This document shows, one piece after another, positions 9,464 to 20,045 of a stretch of 64,000 bases of DNA. The notes below the pieces were generated by a model that saw nothing but the letters and a program-made list of their open reading frames with translations, was not told where the DNA came from and did not search any database. The DNA is from Mesorhizobium sp. NZP2298. GTDB taxonomy: Bacteria > Pseudomonadota > Alphaproteobacteria > Rhizobiales > Rhizobiaceae. Made by a program: the position numbers and the translations under genes. The stretch spans positions 5,406,001 through 5,470,000 of the forward strand of contig NZ_CP033365.1 in the NCBI RefSeq assembly GCF_013170825.1, read 5' to 3'. Positions within the stretch are counted from its first letter, which is position 1, and each line of letters starts with the position of its first letter.

Positions 9464-10067
9464 AATCCGCCACATCGTTTTCGACATCGGCCGTGTGCTG
9501 ATCCACTACGATCCAAACATCCCGTTCAGTCGCCTCATTCCCGATGCCGAAGAGAGACAGTGGTTTTTCGACAATGTCTGCACACATGACTGGAACATCG
9601 AGCAGGATCGCGGACGAAGCTGGGAAGAGGCCGAGGCGCTGCTGATCGCGGAGCATCCAGATCATTCGGAAAACATCCGCAATTTTCGTCGCCATTGGCA
9701 CGAAATGGTGCCGCATGCCTATGACGACAGCGTCGCCATCATGCTCGGCCTGATCGAGCGCGGCCATGACGTGACCATGCTGACCAACTTCGCCTCCGAC
9801 ACTTTGGCCGAAGCCCGCAAACGCTTCGATTTCCTGGATCGTCCACGTGGCGTGACCATCTCCGGCGAGATCGGCAAGATCAAACCGGATCGCGACATTT
9901 ACGACCATCACGTGGCTGCGTTCGGGCTCGAACCATCGGCGACGCTCTTCATCGACGATAGCCAGAAGAATGTCGACGGCGCCCGGGTGGCGGGCTGGCA
10001 ATCCGTGCTATTCACCGATGCCAGGACGCTTAAAGCGGATCTTGAACGCTTCGGAATCAAGGCGTGA
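9456..10067 (+). CDS. HAD-family hydrolase (HAD-IA, haloacid-dehalogenase-like)
   Basis: A 203-residue HAD hydrolase. Motif I is HIVFDIGRVL, with the nucleophile aspartate followed by I-G instead of the usual D-x-D, as in the FDxGxVL subgroup. Motif II is in the MLTNFAS region, the motif III lysine in GKIKPDRDIY, and motif IV in LFIDDSQKNVDGA. The ATG at 9456 lies inside the mutY stop region and has AGAGG just upstream. The substrate is unknown; relatives are annotated as phosphatases or haloacid dehalogenases. Its tail converges on ccrM. Confidence 0.87.
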   Translation: MTEIRHIVFDIGRVLIHYDPNIPFSRLIPDAEERQWFFDNVCTHDWNIEQDRGRSWEEAEALLIAEHPDHSENIRNFRRHWHEMVPHAYDDSVAIMLGLIERGHDVTMLTNFASDTLAEARKRFDFLDRPRGVTISGEIGKIKPDRDIYDHHVAAFGLEPSATLFIDDSQKNVDGARVAGWQSVLFTDARTLKADLERFGIKA

Positions 10068-10132
10068 TCTGAATCGCTTGCGGCGATCCGCTCAGATCTT
10101 GAATCAACGTGAAAGCAGCAATTGGCAGGGAG

Positions 10133-11293
<1,161 letters not shown>

Positions 11294-11443
11294 TTACTCC
11301 CCGTTATGGTTACCGATCAGCGTAAATATTCGGTGAAGGCAAACGCGATCGTCCGTCAGGTTTGCGAAGGCCGGGCCATTGGTGTATGCCGCGCCGCTTG
11401 AGCCCGAGAGGCCATTCCTCCACCCTCCTTGTTCCGGATCACC

Positions 11444-12133
11444 ATGCCCCAGCCAGACCTTGTCATCTTCGATTGCGACGGCGTGCTCGTCGATTCCGAA
11501 ATCATCGCCGCGCGGGTCGAGGCAGAGTTGATAACCCTGGCCGGATACGAAATCTCGGCCGAGGAGATCGCGGAGACCTATGCGGGCCTGACGTTCAAGG
11601 ACATCCTGATGCGGATCGAGGAGAAGTCCAAAATCCCGTTCCAGGCATCGCTCATCGATCGCGCCGAGGATCTGGTCGACCGCAAACTGCGAAGCGACGT
11701 CCGCGCCATCGAGGGCGTGCGCGAGGCGGTAGCCTCGGTCACGACACAGCGCTCCATCTGCTCCAACTCACGTTCGGAGCGGATCGGATTCATGCTGGAG
11801 AAGGTGCATCTGCTGCCATTTTTCGCCGGCCGTATCTTCTCGGCGCTGGAGATACCGAGCAAAAAGACCAAGCCCGCCCCGGATGTGTTCCTGTTCGCGG
11901 CGGAAAAACTCGGCGCGAATCCGGCGAACACCTTCGTCATCGAGGATTCCGTGCACGGCGTCACCGGCGCAAGGGCAGCCGGAATGCGCGTGATCGGCTT
12001 CACCGGCGCCAGCCACAGCTATGCCGGCCATGCCGACGCGCTGACAGAGGCCGGCGCCGAGACGGTGATCCGCCGCTGGGCGGAGCTGAAAAGCGTGATC
12101 GCGGCATTATCGGAATGGTCGGCTGACGCCTGA
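11444..12133 (+). CDS. HAD-IA family hydrolase, phosphoglycolate-phosphatase/beta-phosphoglucomutase-like
   Basis: A 229-residue HAD phosphatase with all four motifs: FDCDGVLVDSE (nucleophile aspartate and acid/base aspartate), the SNSRSERI motif II serine region, KKTKPAPDVF with the motif III lysine, and FVIEDSVHGVTGARAAGM as motif IV. The helical cap between motifs I and II places it with sugar-phosphate phosphatases and mutases such as Gph or YfbT. The precise substrate cannot be deduced. The ATG at 11444 opens MPQPDLVIFDCDG; an upstream in-frame TTG is less plausible. It is divergent from ccrM with about 180 bases between the starts. Confidence 0.88.
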   Translation: MPQPDLVIFDCDGVLVDSEIIAARVEAELITLAGYEISAEEIAETYAGLTFKDILMRIEEKSKIPFQASLIDRAEDLVDRKLRSDVRAIEGVREAVASVTTQRSICSNSRSERIGFMLEKVHLLPFFAGRIFSALEIPSKKTKPAPDVFLFAAEKLGANPANTFVIEDSVHGVTGARAAGMRVIGFTGASHSYAGHADALTEAGAETVIRRWAELKSVIAALSEWSADA

Positions 12134-12175
12134 GACGCGGGCGCCCGGGCGGACGCACGCTGTGTCTATGACCGC

Positions 12176-12907
12176 TCAGTTCGTCGCGGCGGCCTTCTTC
12201 CTGTGGGTCTTCTTCGGCTTGTCGGTGGTCCCCTTCGGCGCGGTTTCGTCATAGCCGGCATAGGCCTGATAATCCTGCGCCGTCGGCGCCGGCACCACAA
12301 CATTGGAATCGGTGAAGACGAACTGGGTGGCGACCGAGGGATCGGTGACATGGACCTGATACTGGTGGATCTGCGAGTAGAGCACGTCTGTGCCGTGCAT
12401 CACCGCGGTGCGGATCGGCATGGTGATGGTGCCGGGCGAGAACTTGGGTCCCGGCACGATCTTGCCGGCGACCGCTATCTTCATCGTCATCTGCCCGTCG
12501 GCACGGCTGCAGTCGCGGGTCACGTCGGCAATCGACGCCTGGTAAATGATCCTCGCCGAATCATCGGGCGGAGTGGCAGCGGCGGCGTCGGCAGCAGCCT
12601 GGGCAGCGGCATCCGCCGCGGCGTCGCCTGTCTTCTTGACTTTGGGCTTGGCCTTCTTGACCTCGTTGGCATAGGTGTTGAAGAAGGCCGTACCGTCGCG
12701 CACCGTTACCCTCGGGCAATAGGCGTTCAACTGGCTGGCCAGGACCTTGGGATCCTGCGGCGGTGGTGGCGCTGCCGGGTCCTTCTTCTTGCCGAAGCCG
12801 AGGTCAAGGATACCATTGTCGCCCGATTGGCAGCCTGCGGCGGCGAGCATAAAGCCGGTGAGCGCAAGACCCGCCAAAAAGCGGCCACGTGATGTACGAA
12901 ACGCCAT
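12176..12907 (-). CDS. hypothetical lipoprotein with Ala/Lys-rich linker
   Basis: A 243-residue predicted lipoprotein. A lipobox, LAAAGC, follows a hydrophobic signal at residues 9-25, so it is probably membrane anchored. The mature part has a PAAPPPPQDPK proline stretch, a low-complexity Lys/Ala linker (KKAKPKVKKTGDAAADAA), a folded region including YCPRVTVRDG and ITMPIRTAVMHG, and a basic Lys-rich tail (KPKKTHRKKAAATN). The start at 12907 has GAGAGGGAAG upstream. I recognise no family beyond a conserved rhizobial lipoprotein pattern. It is divergent from thrC. Confidence 0.75.
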   Translation of the reverse strand: MAFRTSRGRFLAGLALTGFMLAAAGCQSGDNGILDLGFGKKKDPAAPPPPQDPKVLASQLNAYCPRVTVRDGTAFFNTYANEVKKAKPKVKKTGDAAADAAAQAAADAAAATPPDDSARIIYQASIADVTRDCSRADGQMTMKIAVAGKIVPGPKFSPGTITMPIRTAVMHGTDVLYSQIHQYQVHVTDPSVATQFVFTDSNVVVPAPTAQDYQAYAGYDETAPKGTTDKPKKTHRKKAAATN

Positions 12908-13036
12908 GAAACTGCACTTCCCTCTCGTAAAGCTGGTGACGTATATCAACGGCGCGGCAAAAATGCGACTGGAGCCGGCACAGAAATTAACCACCTTGTG
13001 GTGAACGGAAGAGCCGAGCAGCAACGGGACTGAGAC

Positions 13037-14434
13037 ATGCAATATGTGAGTACGCGCGGCGAGGCGCCCGCGCTTGGATTTTCCGATGCCGTGCTGGCCG
13101 GCCTGGCCCGCGATGGCGGGCTCTACGTACCACGCGAGTGGCCGCACTTCTCGGCGGCCGACATCCGTGCCATGCGAGGCCTTGCCTATCCCGACCTTGC
13201 CATACGCGTGCTGACGCCGTTCCTTGGCGGCGAGATCGCAGCGCCGGTCTTCGAACGCCTGGTGCGTGAAGCCTATGCCACCTTCCGCCACGAAGCGGTC
13301 TGCCCGCTGGTCCAGACCGGCCCCAACACGTTTGTCCTCGAACTCTTCCATGGGCCGACGCTGGCGTTCAAGGACGTGGCAATGCAGCTGCTCGCTCGGC
13401 TGATGGATCATGTGCTTGCCGAACGCGACCAGCATGCCACCATTGTCGGCGCCACTTCAGGCGATACCGGCGGCGCGGCCATCGACGCCTTTGCCGGGCG
13501 CAGCCGAACCGACATCTTCATCCTTTTCCCGCATGGCCGCGTTTCGCCGGTGCAGCAGCGGCAGATGACGACGTCGAAGGCTGAAAACGTCCATGCGTTG
13601 GCGATCGAAGGCAATTTCGACGACTGCCAGGCCCTGCTCAAGGACATGTTCAACGACCACGCTTTCCGTGACCGGGTGGCCCTGTCGGGGGTCAACTCAA
13701 TCAACTGGGCCCGCATCATGGCCCAGATCGTCTACTATTTCTCATCGGCCCTGTCGCTCGGCGCACCGGACAGGTCGGTGTCGTTCACGGTGCCGACCGG
13801 CAATTTCGGCGATATCTTTGCCGGCTACGCCGCCAAGAAGATGGGCCTGCCGATCGAACGGCTGGTCATCGCCACCAACGACAACGACATATTGGCCCGC
13901 ACCTTCGCCACCGGCGAATACCGTACCAAAGGCGTCTTCGCCACCACGTCGCCATCGATGGATATCCAGGTGTCGTCGAATTTCGAACGCCTGCTGTTCG
14001 AGGCCTCGAACCGTGACGCGGCGACGGTGCGGCGCTACATGGATGGCCTGAAGCAGTCCGGCGCCTTCACCATTGAAGCCCGCGAAATCAACAGGATGCG
14101 GTCCGAATTCGACGCCGGCCGTGCCACCATGGACGAGGTCGCCGCCACCATCCGCTCGACGCTCGCGGCCAGCAATTATCTTCTGGATCCGCATACCGCC
14201 GCGGCCGTGCATGTCGCGGCCGGCAAAACGTCAGGCGCCGTGCCGATGGTGGTGCTGGGCACCGCCCATCCCGCGAAATTTCCGGCCGCCGTCGAGGCCG
14301 CCAGCGGTGTCTCGCCCGCCCTGCCCGCATGGCTAGGGGGATTGATGACATTTGAGGAAAAATACACGGTACTTCCATCCGACCTGAAAATGGTGGAAGA
14401 TTACGTCAGTCGCCGCGCGCGGGCGGCGCGTTAG
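13037..14434 (+). CDS. thrC: threonine synthase
   Basis: PLP enzyme converting O-phosphohomoserine to threonine, the last step of threonine synthesis. The 465-residue length and the N-terminal MQYVSTRG segment match the long class I form found in proteobacteria and yeast. The PLP lysine is in the motif HGPTLAFKDVAMQ, and the phosphate-binding segment is GATSGDTGGAAIDA. It is the first gene of a tight four-gene run on the plus strand (thrC, M16 protease, GNAT, EAL protein), with 14 bases to the next start. The homoserine kinase that makes its substrate is at 23143-24120. Confidence 0.96.
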   Translation: MQYVSTRGEAPALGFSDAVLAGLARDGGLYVPREWPHFSAADIRAMRGLAYPDLAIRVLTPFLGGEIAAPVFERLVREAYATFRHEAVCPLVQTGPNTFVLELFHGPTLAFKDVAMQLLARLMDHVLAERDQHATIVGATSGDTGGAAIDAFAGRSRTDIFILFPHGRVSPVQQRQMTTSKAENVHALAIEGNFDDCQALLKDMFNDHAFRDRVALSGVNSINWARIMAQIVYYFSSALSLGAPDRSVSFTVPTGNFGDIFAGYAAKKMGLPIERLVIATNDNDILARTFATGEYRTKGVFATTSPSMDIQVSSNFERLLFEASNRDAATVRRYMDGLKQSGAFTIEAREINRMRSEFDAGRATMDEVAATIRSTLAASNYLLDPHTAAAVHVAAGKTSGAVPMVVLGTAHPAKFPAAVEAASGVSPALPAWLGGLMTFEEKYTVLPSDLKMVEDYVSRRARAAR

Positions 14435-14448
14435 GGAGTACGAGCCAT

Positions 14449-15741
14449 ATGGGTGTTGAGGTAAGCCGTCTGTCGAACGGCCTGACAGTCGCCACCGAAA
14501 CCCTTCCAAGTATCGAATCGGTTGCCTTGGGTGCCTGGGTCAAGTCCGGCGCCCGCAATGAACGTGACGAAGAGCATGGCATGGCCCATCTGCTCGAGCA
14601 TATGGCGTTCAAGGGCACAAAGCGGCGAAGCGCTTTCGAAATCGCCTCGGAAATCGAGGATGTCGGCGGCGAGATCAACGCCGCCACCAGCGTCGAGACC
14701 ACGTCCTACTATGCCAGGGTGCTGTCCGACGACGTGCCGCTGGCGGTCGACATCCTTGCCGACATCCTGCAGGAATCCGAATTCGACCCGCAGGAGCTCG
14801 AGCGCGAGCAGCATGTGATCCTGCAGGAGATCGGTGCCGCGCACGACACACCAGACGATATCGTCTTCGACCGTTTCACCGAGACGGCCTTTCGCCACCA
14901 GACCATCGGCCGCTCTATCCTGGGCACGCCGGAAACCGTCAAATCCTTCACTTCCAAGCAGTTGCACGACTTCATCGAACGCCAATATGGCGCCGAGCGG
15001 ATGGTGATCGTGGCCGCAGGCGACATCAAGCACGACAATTTCGTGCGCGAGGTCGAGAAGCAGCTCGGCGGCTTTCGCAGCAAGGCCGACAGCACCATTC
15101 CGCAATATGCGCAGTATGTCGGCGGCGATTTCCGCGAGGACCGCGACCTGATGGACGCGCAGATCGTGCTGGGCTTCGAGGGCCGCGCCTACCATGTGCG
15201 CGACTTCTACGCCTCGCAGGTTCTGTCGATGATCCTCGGCGGCGGCATGTCGTCGCGCCTGTTCCAGGAAGTCCGCGAGAAACGCGGCCTCTGCTACTCG
15301 GTCTATGCTTTCCACTGGGGCTTTTCCGACACCGGCATATTCGGCGTCCACGCCGCGACCGGCCAGAGCGACATTGCCGAACTGGTACCTGTCATCATCG
15401 ACGAACTGCAGAAGGCCGGAGAGAGCATCCTGCAGGAAGAACTCGACCGCGCGCGTGCCCAGTATCGCGCTGGGCTGATCATGTCGGCCGAAAGCCCGGC
15501 CAGCCGTGCCTCGCAGATCGCGCGGCAACTGCTCTTGTTCGGCAGGCCGATCGCCAAGGAGGAATTGATGGAGCGCCTCTCGGCGCTTACGGTGGAGCGG
15601 CTGACCGACCTGTCGTCGCGGATGTTCTCGACCAAGCCGACACTTACCGCTGTCGGGCCCGTTGGTACGCTGGCGCCATATGAGGCGATTCTCGATTCGC
15701 TTCCGGGCACGCAGACCATGGCCCGCAGGCTCGCCGTCTAA
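14449..15741 (+). CDS. M16 family zinc metallopeptidase (processing-peptidase-like)
   Basis: A 430-residue inverzincin peptidase related to the mitochondrial processing peptidase beta subunit. The zinc motif HxxEH is HLLEH at residues 47-51, and the downstream glutamate helix (EINAATSVETTSYYARV) supplies the third ligand region. The C-terminal half contains the GGGMSSRLFQEVREKRGLCYSV segment typical of the second M16 domain. The location directly behind thrC, 14 bases away, is common in Rhizobiales. A stop-proximal GGGAG precedes the ATG. The physiological substrate is unknown. Confidence 0.93.
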   Translation: MGVEVSRLSNGLTVATETLPSIESVALGAWVKSGARNERDEEHGMAHLLEHMAFKGTKRRSAFEIASEIEDVGGEINAATSVETTSYYARVLSDDVPLAVDILADILQESEFDPQELEREQHVILQEIGAAHDTPDDIVFDRFTETAFRHQTIGRSILGTPETVKSFTSKQLHDFIERQYGAERMVIVAAGDIKHDNFVREVEKQLGGFRSKADSTIPQYAQYVGGDFREDRDLMDAQIVLGFEGRAYHVRDFYASQVLSMILGGGMSSRLFQEVREKRGLCYSVYAFHWGFSDTGIFGVHAATGQSDIAELVPVIIDELQKAGESILQEELDRARAQYRAGLIMSAESPASRASQIARQLLLFGRPIAKEELMERLSALTVERLTDLSSRMFSTKPTLTAVGPVGTLAPYEAILDSLPGTQTMARRLAV

Positions 15742-15755
15742 GTCCCCAAAGCGTC

Positions 15756-16352
15756 GTGTTCGCGCTCCCTTTCTTTCGCCGTGACCTGCCGGCGCTGAAG
15801 GGTAACCTCGTTACGCTTCGCGTTCCATTCACCAATGACTACCGTGAATGGTCGACGTTGCGCGGCGAAAGCCGGGCATTCCTGGAGCCGTGGGAGCCGC
15901 GCTGGACTCCCGATGAACTCGATCGCACGGCATGGCGCCTGCGCATCTCCCGCTATCGCGAGGATTATGCGCAAGGGACCGCGATCGCCTTCTTCATCTT
16001 CGAGAAGTCGAGCGGCAAGCTGGCCGGCGGAATCACGCTCGGCAACATACGCCACGGTGTCTCGCAAAGCGGCCATGTCGGCTACTGGATCGGCGAGCGC
16101 TTCGGCGGCCGCGGGCTGATGACCGACGCGGTCAAGGTCGTGGCCCGCTTTGCCTTCGATACGCTGAGGTTGCACCGGATCGAAGCGGCCTGTATTCCCG
16201 ACAATATCCGGTCGGTCCGCGTGCTTGAAAAAGCCGGATTCCGGCGCGAAGGACTCTTACGATCCTATCTCAGGATCAACGGCATCTGGCAGGACCACTA
16301 TCTCTACGCCCGGATCGCGGACGATCCGCCGAGCGCTGGAACGAAGGACTGA
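15756..16352 (+). CDS. GNAT N-acetyltransferase, RimJ/RimL type
   Basis: A 198-residue acetyltransferase of the RimJ/RimL group, which acetylates protein N-termini or small amines using acetyl-CoA. The acetyl-CoA site is visible as GYWIGERFGGRGLMTDAVK, followed by the HRIEAACIPDNIRSVRVLEKAGF motif that is highly typical of this branch. It starts with GTG at 15756, 14 bases after the M16 gene, and ends 3 bases before the following gene, so it is translated as part of the same operon. The acceptor substrate is not evident. Confidence 0.9.
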   Translation: MFALPFFRRDLPALKGNLVTLRVPFTNDYREWSTLRGESRAFLEPWEPRWTPDELDRTAWRLRISRYREDYAQGTAIAFFIFEKSSGKLAGGITLGNIRHGVSQSGHVGYWIGERFGGRGLMTDAVKVVARFAFDTLRLHRIEAACIPDNIRSVRVLEKAGFRREGLLRSYLRINGIWQDHYLYARIADDPPSAGTKD

Positions 16353-16355
16353 TTT

Positions 16356-19244
16356 TTGACGAATTTCCTGCGCAACGGGCCGCTGTTCGCCTTTGTCCTC
16401 GCGGCAATCCTGACGCTGTGCGCGGTATCGTCTGCCTTTGCCGTCGAACCGATCAAGATCGCCCGCGACGACGTTGCGCTCGACCTGTCGCGCGCCTTCG
16501 AGATCTACCGCAACCAGGGTGAGAACTTCCAGGTGTCGACGGCGCCCGGGCCAGACGGCATCGTGCGGCGCATCGAGGTCGAGGCCAATGACGCGCGCTC
16601 GACCGGCGACTGGGCGGTGTTCGCGCTGGCCAACACCACCGACCAGCAGCTCGACAGGCTGATCGTGGCGCCGCATTTCCGTCTGGTCAATTCCGGCATC
16701 TTCTGGCCCGATCTTGGCGCCACCCGCATTGCCGCCATCACGCCCAGCGAGGGCTTCGCGCTCGACCGCCAGACCAGCCCAGACGCAGATGTGTTCCGGG
16801 TGACGCTGAACCCGGGAACGGTGATCACCTTCATCGCGGAACTCGCCTCGCCCAAGCTGCCGCAGGTGTATCTCTGGGAGCCGGAAGCCTACAAGGACTC
16901 GGTCAACTCCTATACGCTGTTTCGCGGCATCGTCATCGGCATCGCCGGTCTGCTGGCACTCTTCCTGACCATCCTTTTCGTGGTCAAGGGGACCTCCATG
17001 TTCCCGGCGACCGCAGCCCTTGCCTGGGCGGTGCTTGCCTATATCTGCGTCGATTTCGGCTTCCTCAACAAAGTCATCGAGATTTCGCCCGGCAATGAGC
17101 AGATGTGGCGAGCTGGTACGGAGGTGGCGCTTGCCGCGACCTTCGTGGTGTTCCTGTTCGCCTATCTCAACCTCAACCGATGGCACGGCCATTTCAGCTA
17201 TGGCGCCCTGGTCTGGATCCTTGGGTTGCTCTTGATCGCCGGTGTCGCCATCGTCGATCCCGCGGTCGCAGCCGGCATCGCCCGTATCTCCTTTGCCGCC
17301 ACCGCATTGACCGGGCTCGGGCTGATCATCTTCCTCGGGATTCGTGGTTATGATCGTGCGATCATGCTGGTGCCCAGTTGGGTCATGGTGCTGTTGTGGC
17401 TATGCGGGTCGTGGATGGCGATCACCGGCATGCTCGACAACGACATCGCCCAGCCGGCACTCGGCGGCGGGCTGATCCTGATCATCCTGTTGATCGGCTT
17501 CACCGTCATGCAGCACGCCTTTGCCGGCGGTGCGCTGCATCAGGGACTGTTCTCCGACCTCGAACGCCAGGCGCTGGCGGTTGCCGGGTCGGGCGACACG
17601 GTGTGGGACTGGGACGTTCTGCGCGACCGCGTGGTCACCAAGCCCGATGTCAGCATCCAGCTCGGCCTGGCGCCCAACAGCCTGGGGGGTGCGGCGCGCA
17701 ACTGGCTGCCGGTGCTGCACGCCGACGACCGCGACACCTTCCGCACGACGCTCGACGTGGTGCTGGAGCATCGCCGTGGCCGGGTGGCGCAGAATTTCCG
17801 CCTGCGCGGGGCTGACGGGCACTATCACTGGTTCAACTTGCGGGCTCGACCGGTCATCGGATCGGACGGCGAGGTCATCCGCTGCGTCGGCACCATGGTC
17901 GACGTCACCGAGCAGAAGAAGTCCGAGGAGCGGCTGCTGCACGACGCCGTGCACGACAACCTGACCGGCCTGCCGAACCGCGAATTGTTCATGAACCGGC
18001 TGGAAGCGATCATCTCGATCGCCCGCACCGAAGAGAAGGTGCGTCCGACCGTCTTCGTCATCGACATAGACCGCTTCAAGCAGGTCAATGACGGGCTCGG
18101 CATCTCGGCCGGCGACACCATCCTGCTCACCATAGCGCGCCGCCTGCACCGGCTGCTCAAGCCGAAGGATTCACTGTCGCGCTTCGCCGGCGATCAGTTC
18201 GCGCTGATGCTGCTGTCCGAACAGGACCCTGCCCGCATCGCCGGTGTGGCGGATGCCATCAAGCACGCGATCAACAACCCGATCACCTTTGCCAAGCGCG
18301 AGATCGTGCTGACCGCCTCGATCGGCCTGATCACCTGGACCTCGGCCCAGACGTCGGCCGAGGACATGGTCAAGGACGCCGAGCTGGCCATGCACCAGGC
18401 CAAGCGTTTTGGCGGCGACAGGATCGAGCCGTTCCGCCCGGCTTTCCGCACCGTCGGAACCGACCGGCTGCAGTTTGAATCCGATTTGCGGCGCGCCATC
18501 GAACGGCGCGAATTCACGCTGGCCTACCAACCCATCGTGCGCCTGGAAGATGGCAGCGTTGCCGGCTTCGAAGCCTTGCTGCGCTGGGATCATCCGCGTC
18601 GCGGCATGATCCCGCCGGCGGACTTCATCCCAGTCGCCGAAAGCTGCGGGCTGATCGTGCAGCTTGGGCTGTTCGCCATGCAACAGGCGGCCGAGGATCT
18701 CGCTGGATGGCAGAAGCAGATCGGTGATGCGCCGCTGTCGGTCTCGGTCAACCTGTCCAGCCGTCAGCTCATCCGCCGCGACTTGGTCAGCGATGTCCGC
18801 TCGGTCATCGCGCGGGCCAATCTGAAGCCGCGCTGTTTCCGGCTGGAACTCACCGAGTCCCTGGTCATGGATAATCCCGAACAGACCGCCCATGTGCTGA
18901 CCAAGCTGAAGCAGCTTGGCATCGGCCTGTCGCTGGACGATTTCGGCACCGGCTATTCCTCGCTCGCCTATCTGACGCGGTTCCCGTTCGACACCATCAA
19001 GATCGACAAGAGTTTTGTCGACGACAACACGCCCAAGCGCGCTGTCCTGCTCAAATCCATGGTCAACATGGCGCATGAGCTAGGTCTGTCAGTGGTTGCC
19101 GAAGGCATATCGGACGAGCGCGACGCGCTGGAACTGCGCCAGATGGGTTGCGAATACGTCCAAAGCTTCATGTTTGGCGCGCCGATGCCGGGCGACCAGG
19201 TGCTGAAGACTTTGAAGGAACAGTATCCGCTGACGCAGGCGTGA
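16356..19244 (+). CDS. membrane PAS-GGDEF-EAL protein (probable c-di-GMP phosphodiesterase)
   Basis: A 962-residue signalling protein. A signal peptide (residues 1-30) and an extracytoplasmic sensor precede about seven or eight membrane segments between residues 188 and 390, resembling a 7TMR-DISM architecture. A PAS/PAC module follows, ending in VDVTEQKKSEERLLHDAVHD. The GGDEF domain has its signature changed to AGDQF (residues 611-615), which should impair cyclase activity. The EAL domain looks intact: EALLRW from residue 739, DDFGTGYSSL and IKIDKSFV. The most likely output is c-di-GMP hydrolysis controlled by the sensor. It starts with TTG at 16356, with AAGGA upstream, 3 bases after the GNAT gene. 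Confidence 0.92.
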   Translation: MTNFLRNGPLFAFVLAAILTLCAVSSAFAVEPIKIARDDVALDLSRAFEIYRNQGENFQVSTAPGPDGIVRRIEVEANDARSTGDWAVFALANTTDQQLDRLIVAPHFRLVNSGIFWPDLGATRIAAITPSEGFALDRQTSPDADVFRVTLNPGTVITFIAELASPKLPQVYLWEPEAYKDSVNSYTLFRGIVIGIAGLLALFLTILFVVKGTSMFPATAALAWAVLAYICVDFGFLNKVIEISPGNEQMWRAGTEVALAATFVVFLFAYLNLNRWHGHFSYGALVWILGLLLIAGVAIVDPAVAAGIARISFAATALTGLGLIIFLGIRGYDRAIMLVPSWVMVLLWLCGSWMAITGMLDNDIAQPALGGGLILIILLIGFTVMQHAFAGGALHQGLFSDLERQALAVAGSGDTVWDWDVLRDRVVTKPDVSIQLGLAPNSLGGAARNWLPVLHADDRDTFRTTLDVVLEHRRGRVAQNFRLRGADGHYHWFNLRARPVIGSDGEVIRCVGTMVDVTEQKKSEERLLHDAVHDNLTGLPNRELFMNRLEAIISIARTEEKVRPTVFVIDIDRFKQVNDGLGISAGDTILLTIARRLHRLLKPKDSLSRFAGDQFALMLLSEQDPARIAGVADAIKHAINNPITFAKREIVLTASIGLITWTSAQTSAEDMVKDAELAMHQAKRFGGDRIEPFRPAFRTVGTDRLQFESDLRRAIERREFTLAYQPIVRLEDGSVAGFEALLRWDHPRRGMIPPADFIPVAESCGLIVQLGLFAMQQAAEDLAGWQKQIGDAPLSVSVNLSSRQLIRRDLVSDVRSVIARANLKPRCFRLELTESLVMDNPEQTAHVLTKLKQLGIGLSLDDFGTGYSSLAYLTRFPFDTIKIDKSFVDDNTPKRAVLLKSMVNMAHELGLSVVAEGISDERDALELRQMGCEYVQSFMFGAPMPGDQVLKTLKEQYPLTQA

Positions 19245-19265
19245 TGCGTCCAAGCTTCGGCAGCT

Positions 19266-19874
19266 TCAGGCGTGACCGGCGGCCAGGCTGAGATGGGCGA
19301 GATCAATGCCGATCGAGGCGAGAATTCGATCGTATTTGCGCTCGATATCGGCGTCGAACAGAAGCCCGGGGCTGGCCGGGCAGGTCAGCCAGCCATTCTC
19401 GGCGATCTCGGTTTCCAGTTGGCCGGCGCCCCAGCCCGAATAACCCAGTGCCATCAGCGCATGGCGCGGGCCGCGGCCCGACGATATGGCGCGCAAAATG
19501 TCGACCGTCGCCGTCAGGCAGATATCGTCGGAAACGGTCAGCGACGATTCCACGCGATAGTCGCCGGAATGCAGCACAAAGCCCCGGCTGCGATCGACAG
19601 GGCCGCCATTGCGCACGACGAAATCGCGCGCCTGCGCCGGCAGGCGGATCGCCTCCTGCTCGTTCATGATGCCGAGTTGCACGAGAAGGTCCGGAAACAG
19701 CATCTGCTGTGTCTGATTGATGATCAGGCCCATCGCGCCTTCATCGCTGTGCGCGCAGATGTAGATGACCGAGCGCGTGAAACGGTCGTCCTTCATGCCG
19801 GGCATGGCAATCAGGAACTGATCGTCGAGAAAGCCGCGTCCAGCGGCCGTCTTCTTGTGGCGCAACAAATCCAT
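19266..19874 (-). CDS. YqgE/AlgH family protein (UPF0301)
   Basis: A 202-residue protein of the conserved YqgE/AlgH family. It begins [27 protein letters not shown], and the family blocks [38 protein letters not shown] and [22 protein letters not shown] are all present. The biochemical role of the family is unknown; AlgH affects alginate regulation in Pseudomonas. The start at 19874 gives the usual family length; a reading frame extending to 20051 is not supported. It converges on the EAL gene with 21 bases between stops. Confidence 0.92.
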   Translation of the reverse strand: MDLLRHKKTAAGRGFLDDQFLIAMPGMKDDRFTRSVIYICAHSDEGAMGLIINQTQQMLFPDLLVQLGIMNEQEAIRLPAQARDFVVRNGGPVDRSRGFVLHSGDYRVESSLTVSDDICLTATVDILRAISSGRGPRHALMALGYSGWGAGQLETEIAENGWLTCPASPGLLFDADIERKYDRILASIGIDLAHLSLAAGHA

Positions 19875-20045
19875 GGCAGGGAGGGTACCGTGTTTCCCGG
19901 GCGCCGAAAAGATGCGCTGCGCCGGATTCGACCAAAGCCCATGTTGCCCGTGGGCCCTGGCTTGCCACCGGGGGTCACGCAAATATGATGCCGGCAAGGC
20001 CATGAAATCATTGCACCGCCACGAACGGACGATCAAATCACCGCC

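Noticed and set aside
10066..10098. Inverted repeat GATCTGA/TCAGATC between HAD hydrolase and ccrM
   Set aside because: The stem is short with a large loop, and a competing fold exists; too weak to call a terminator.
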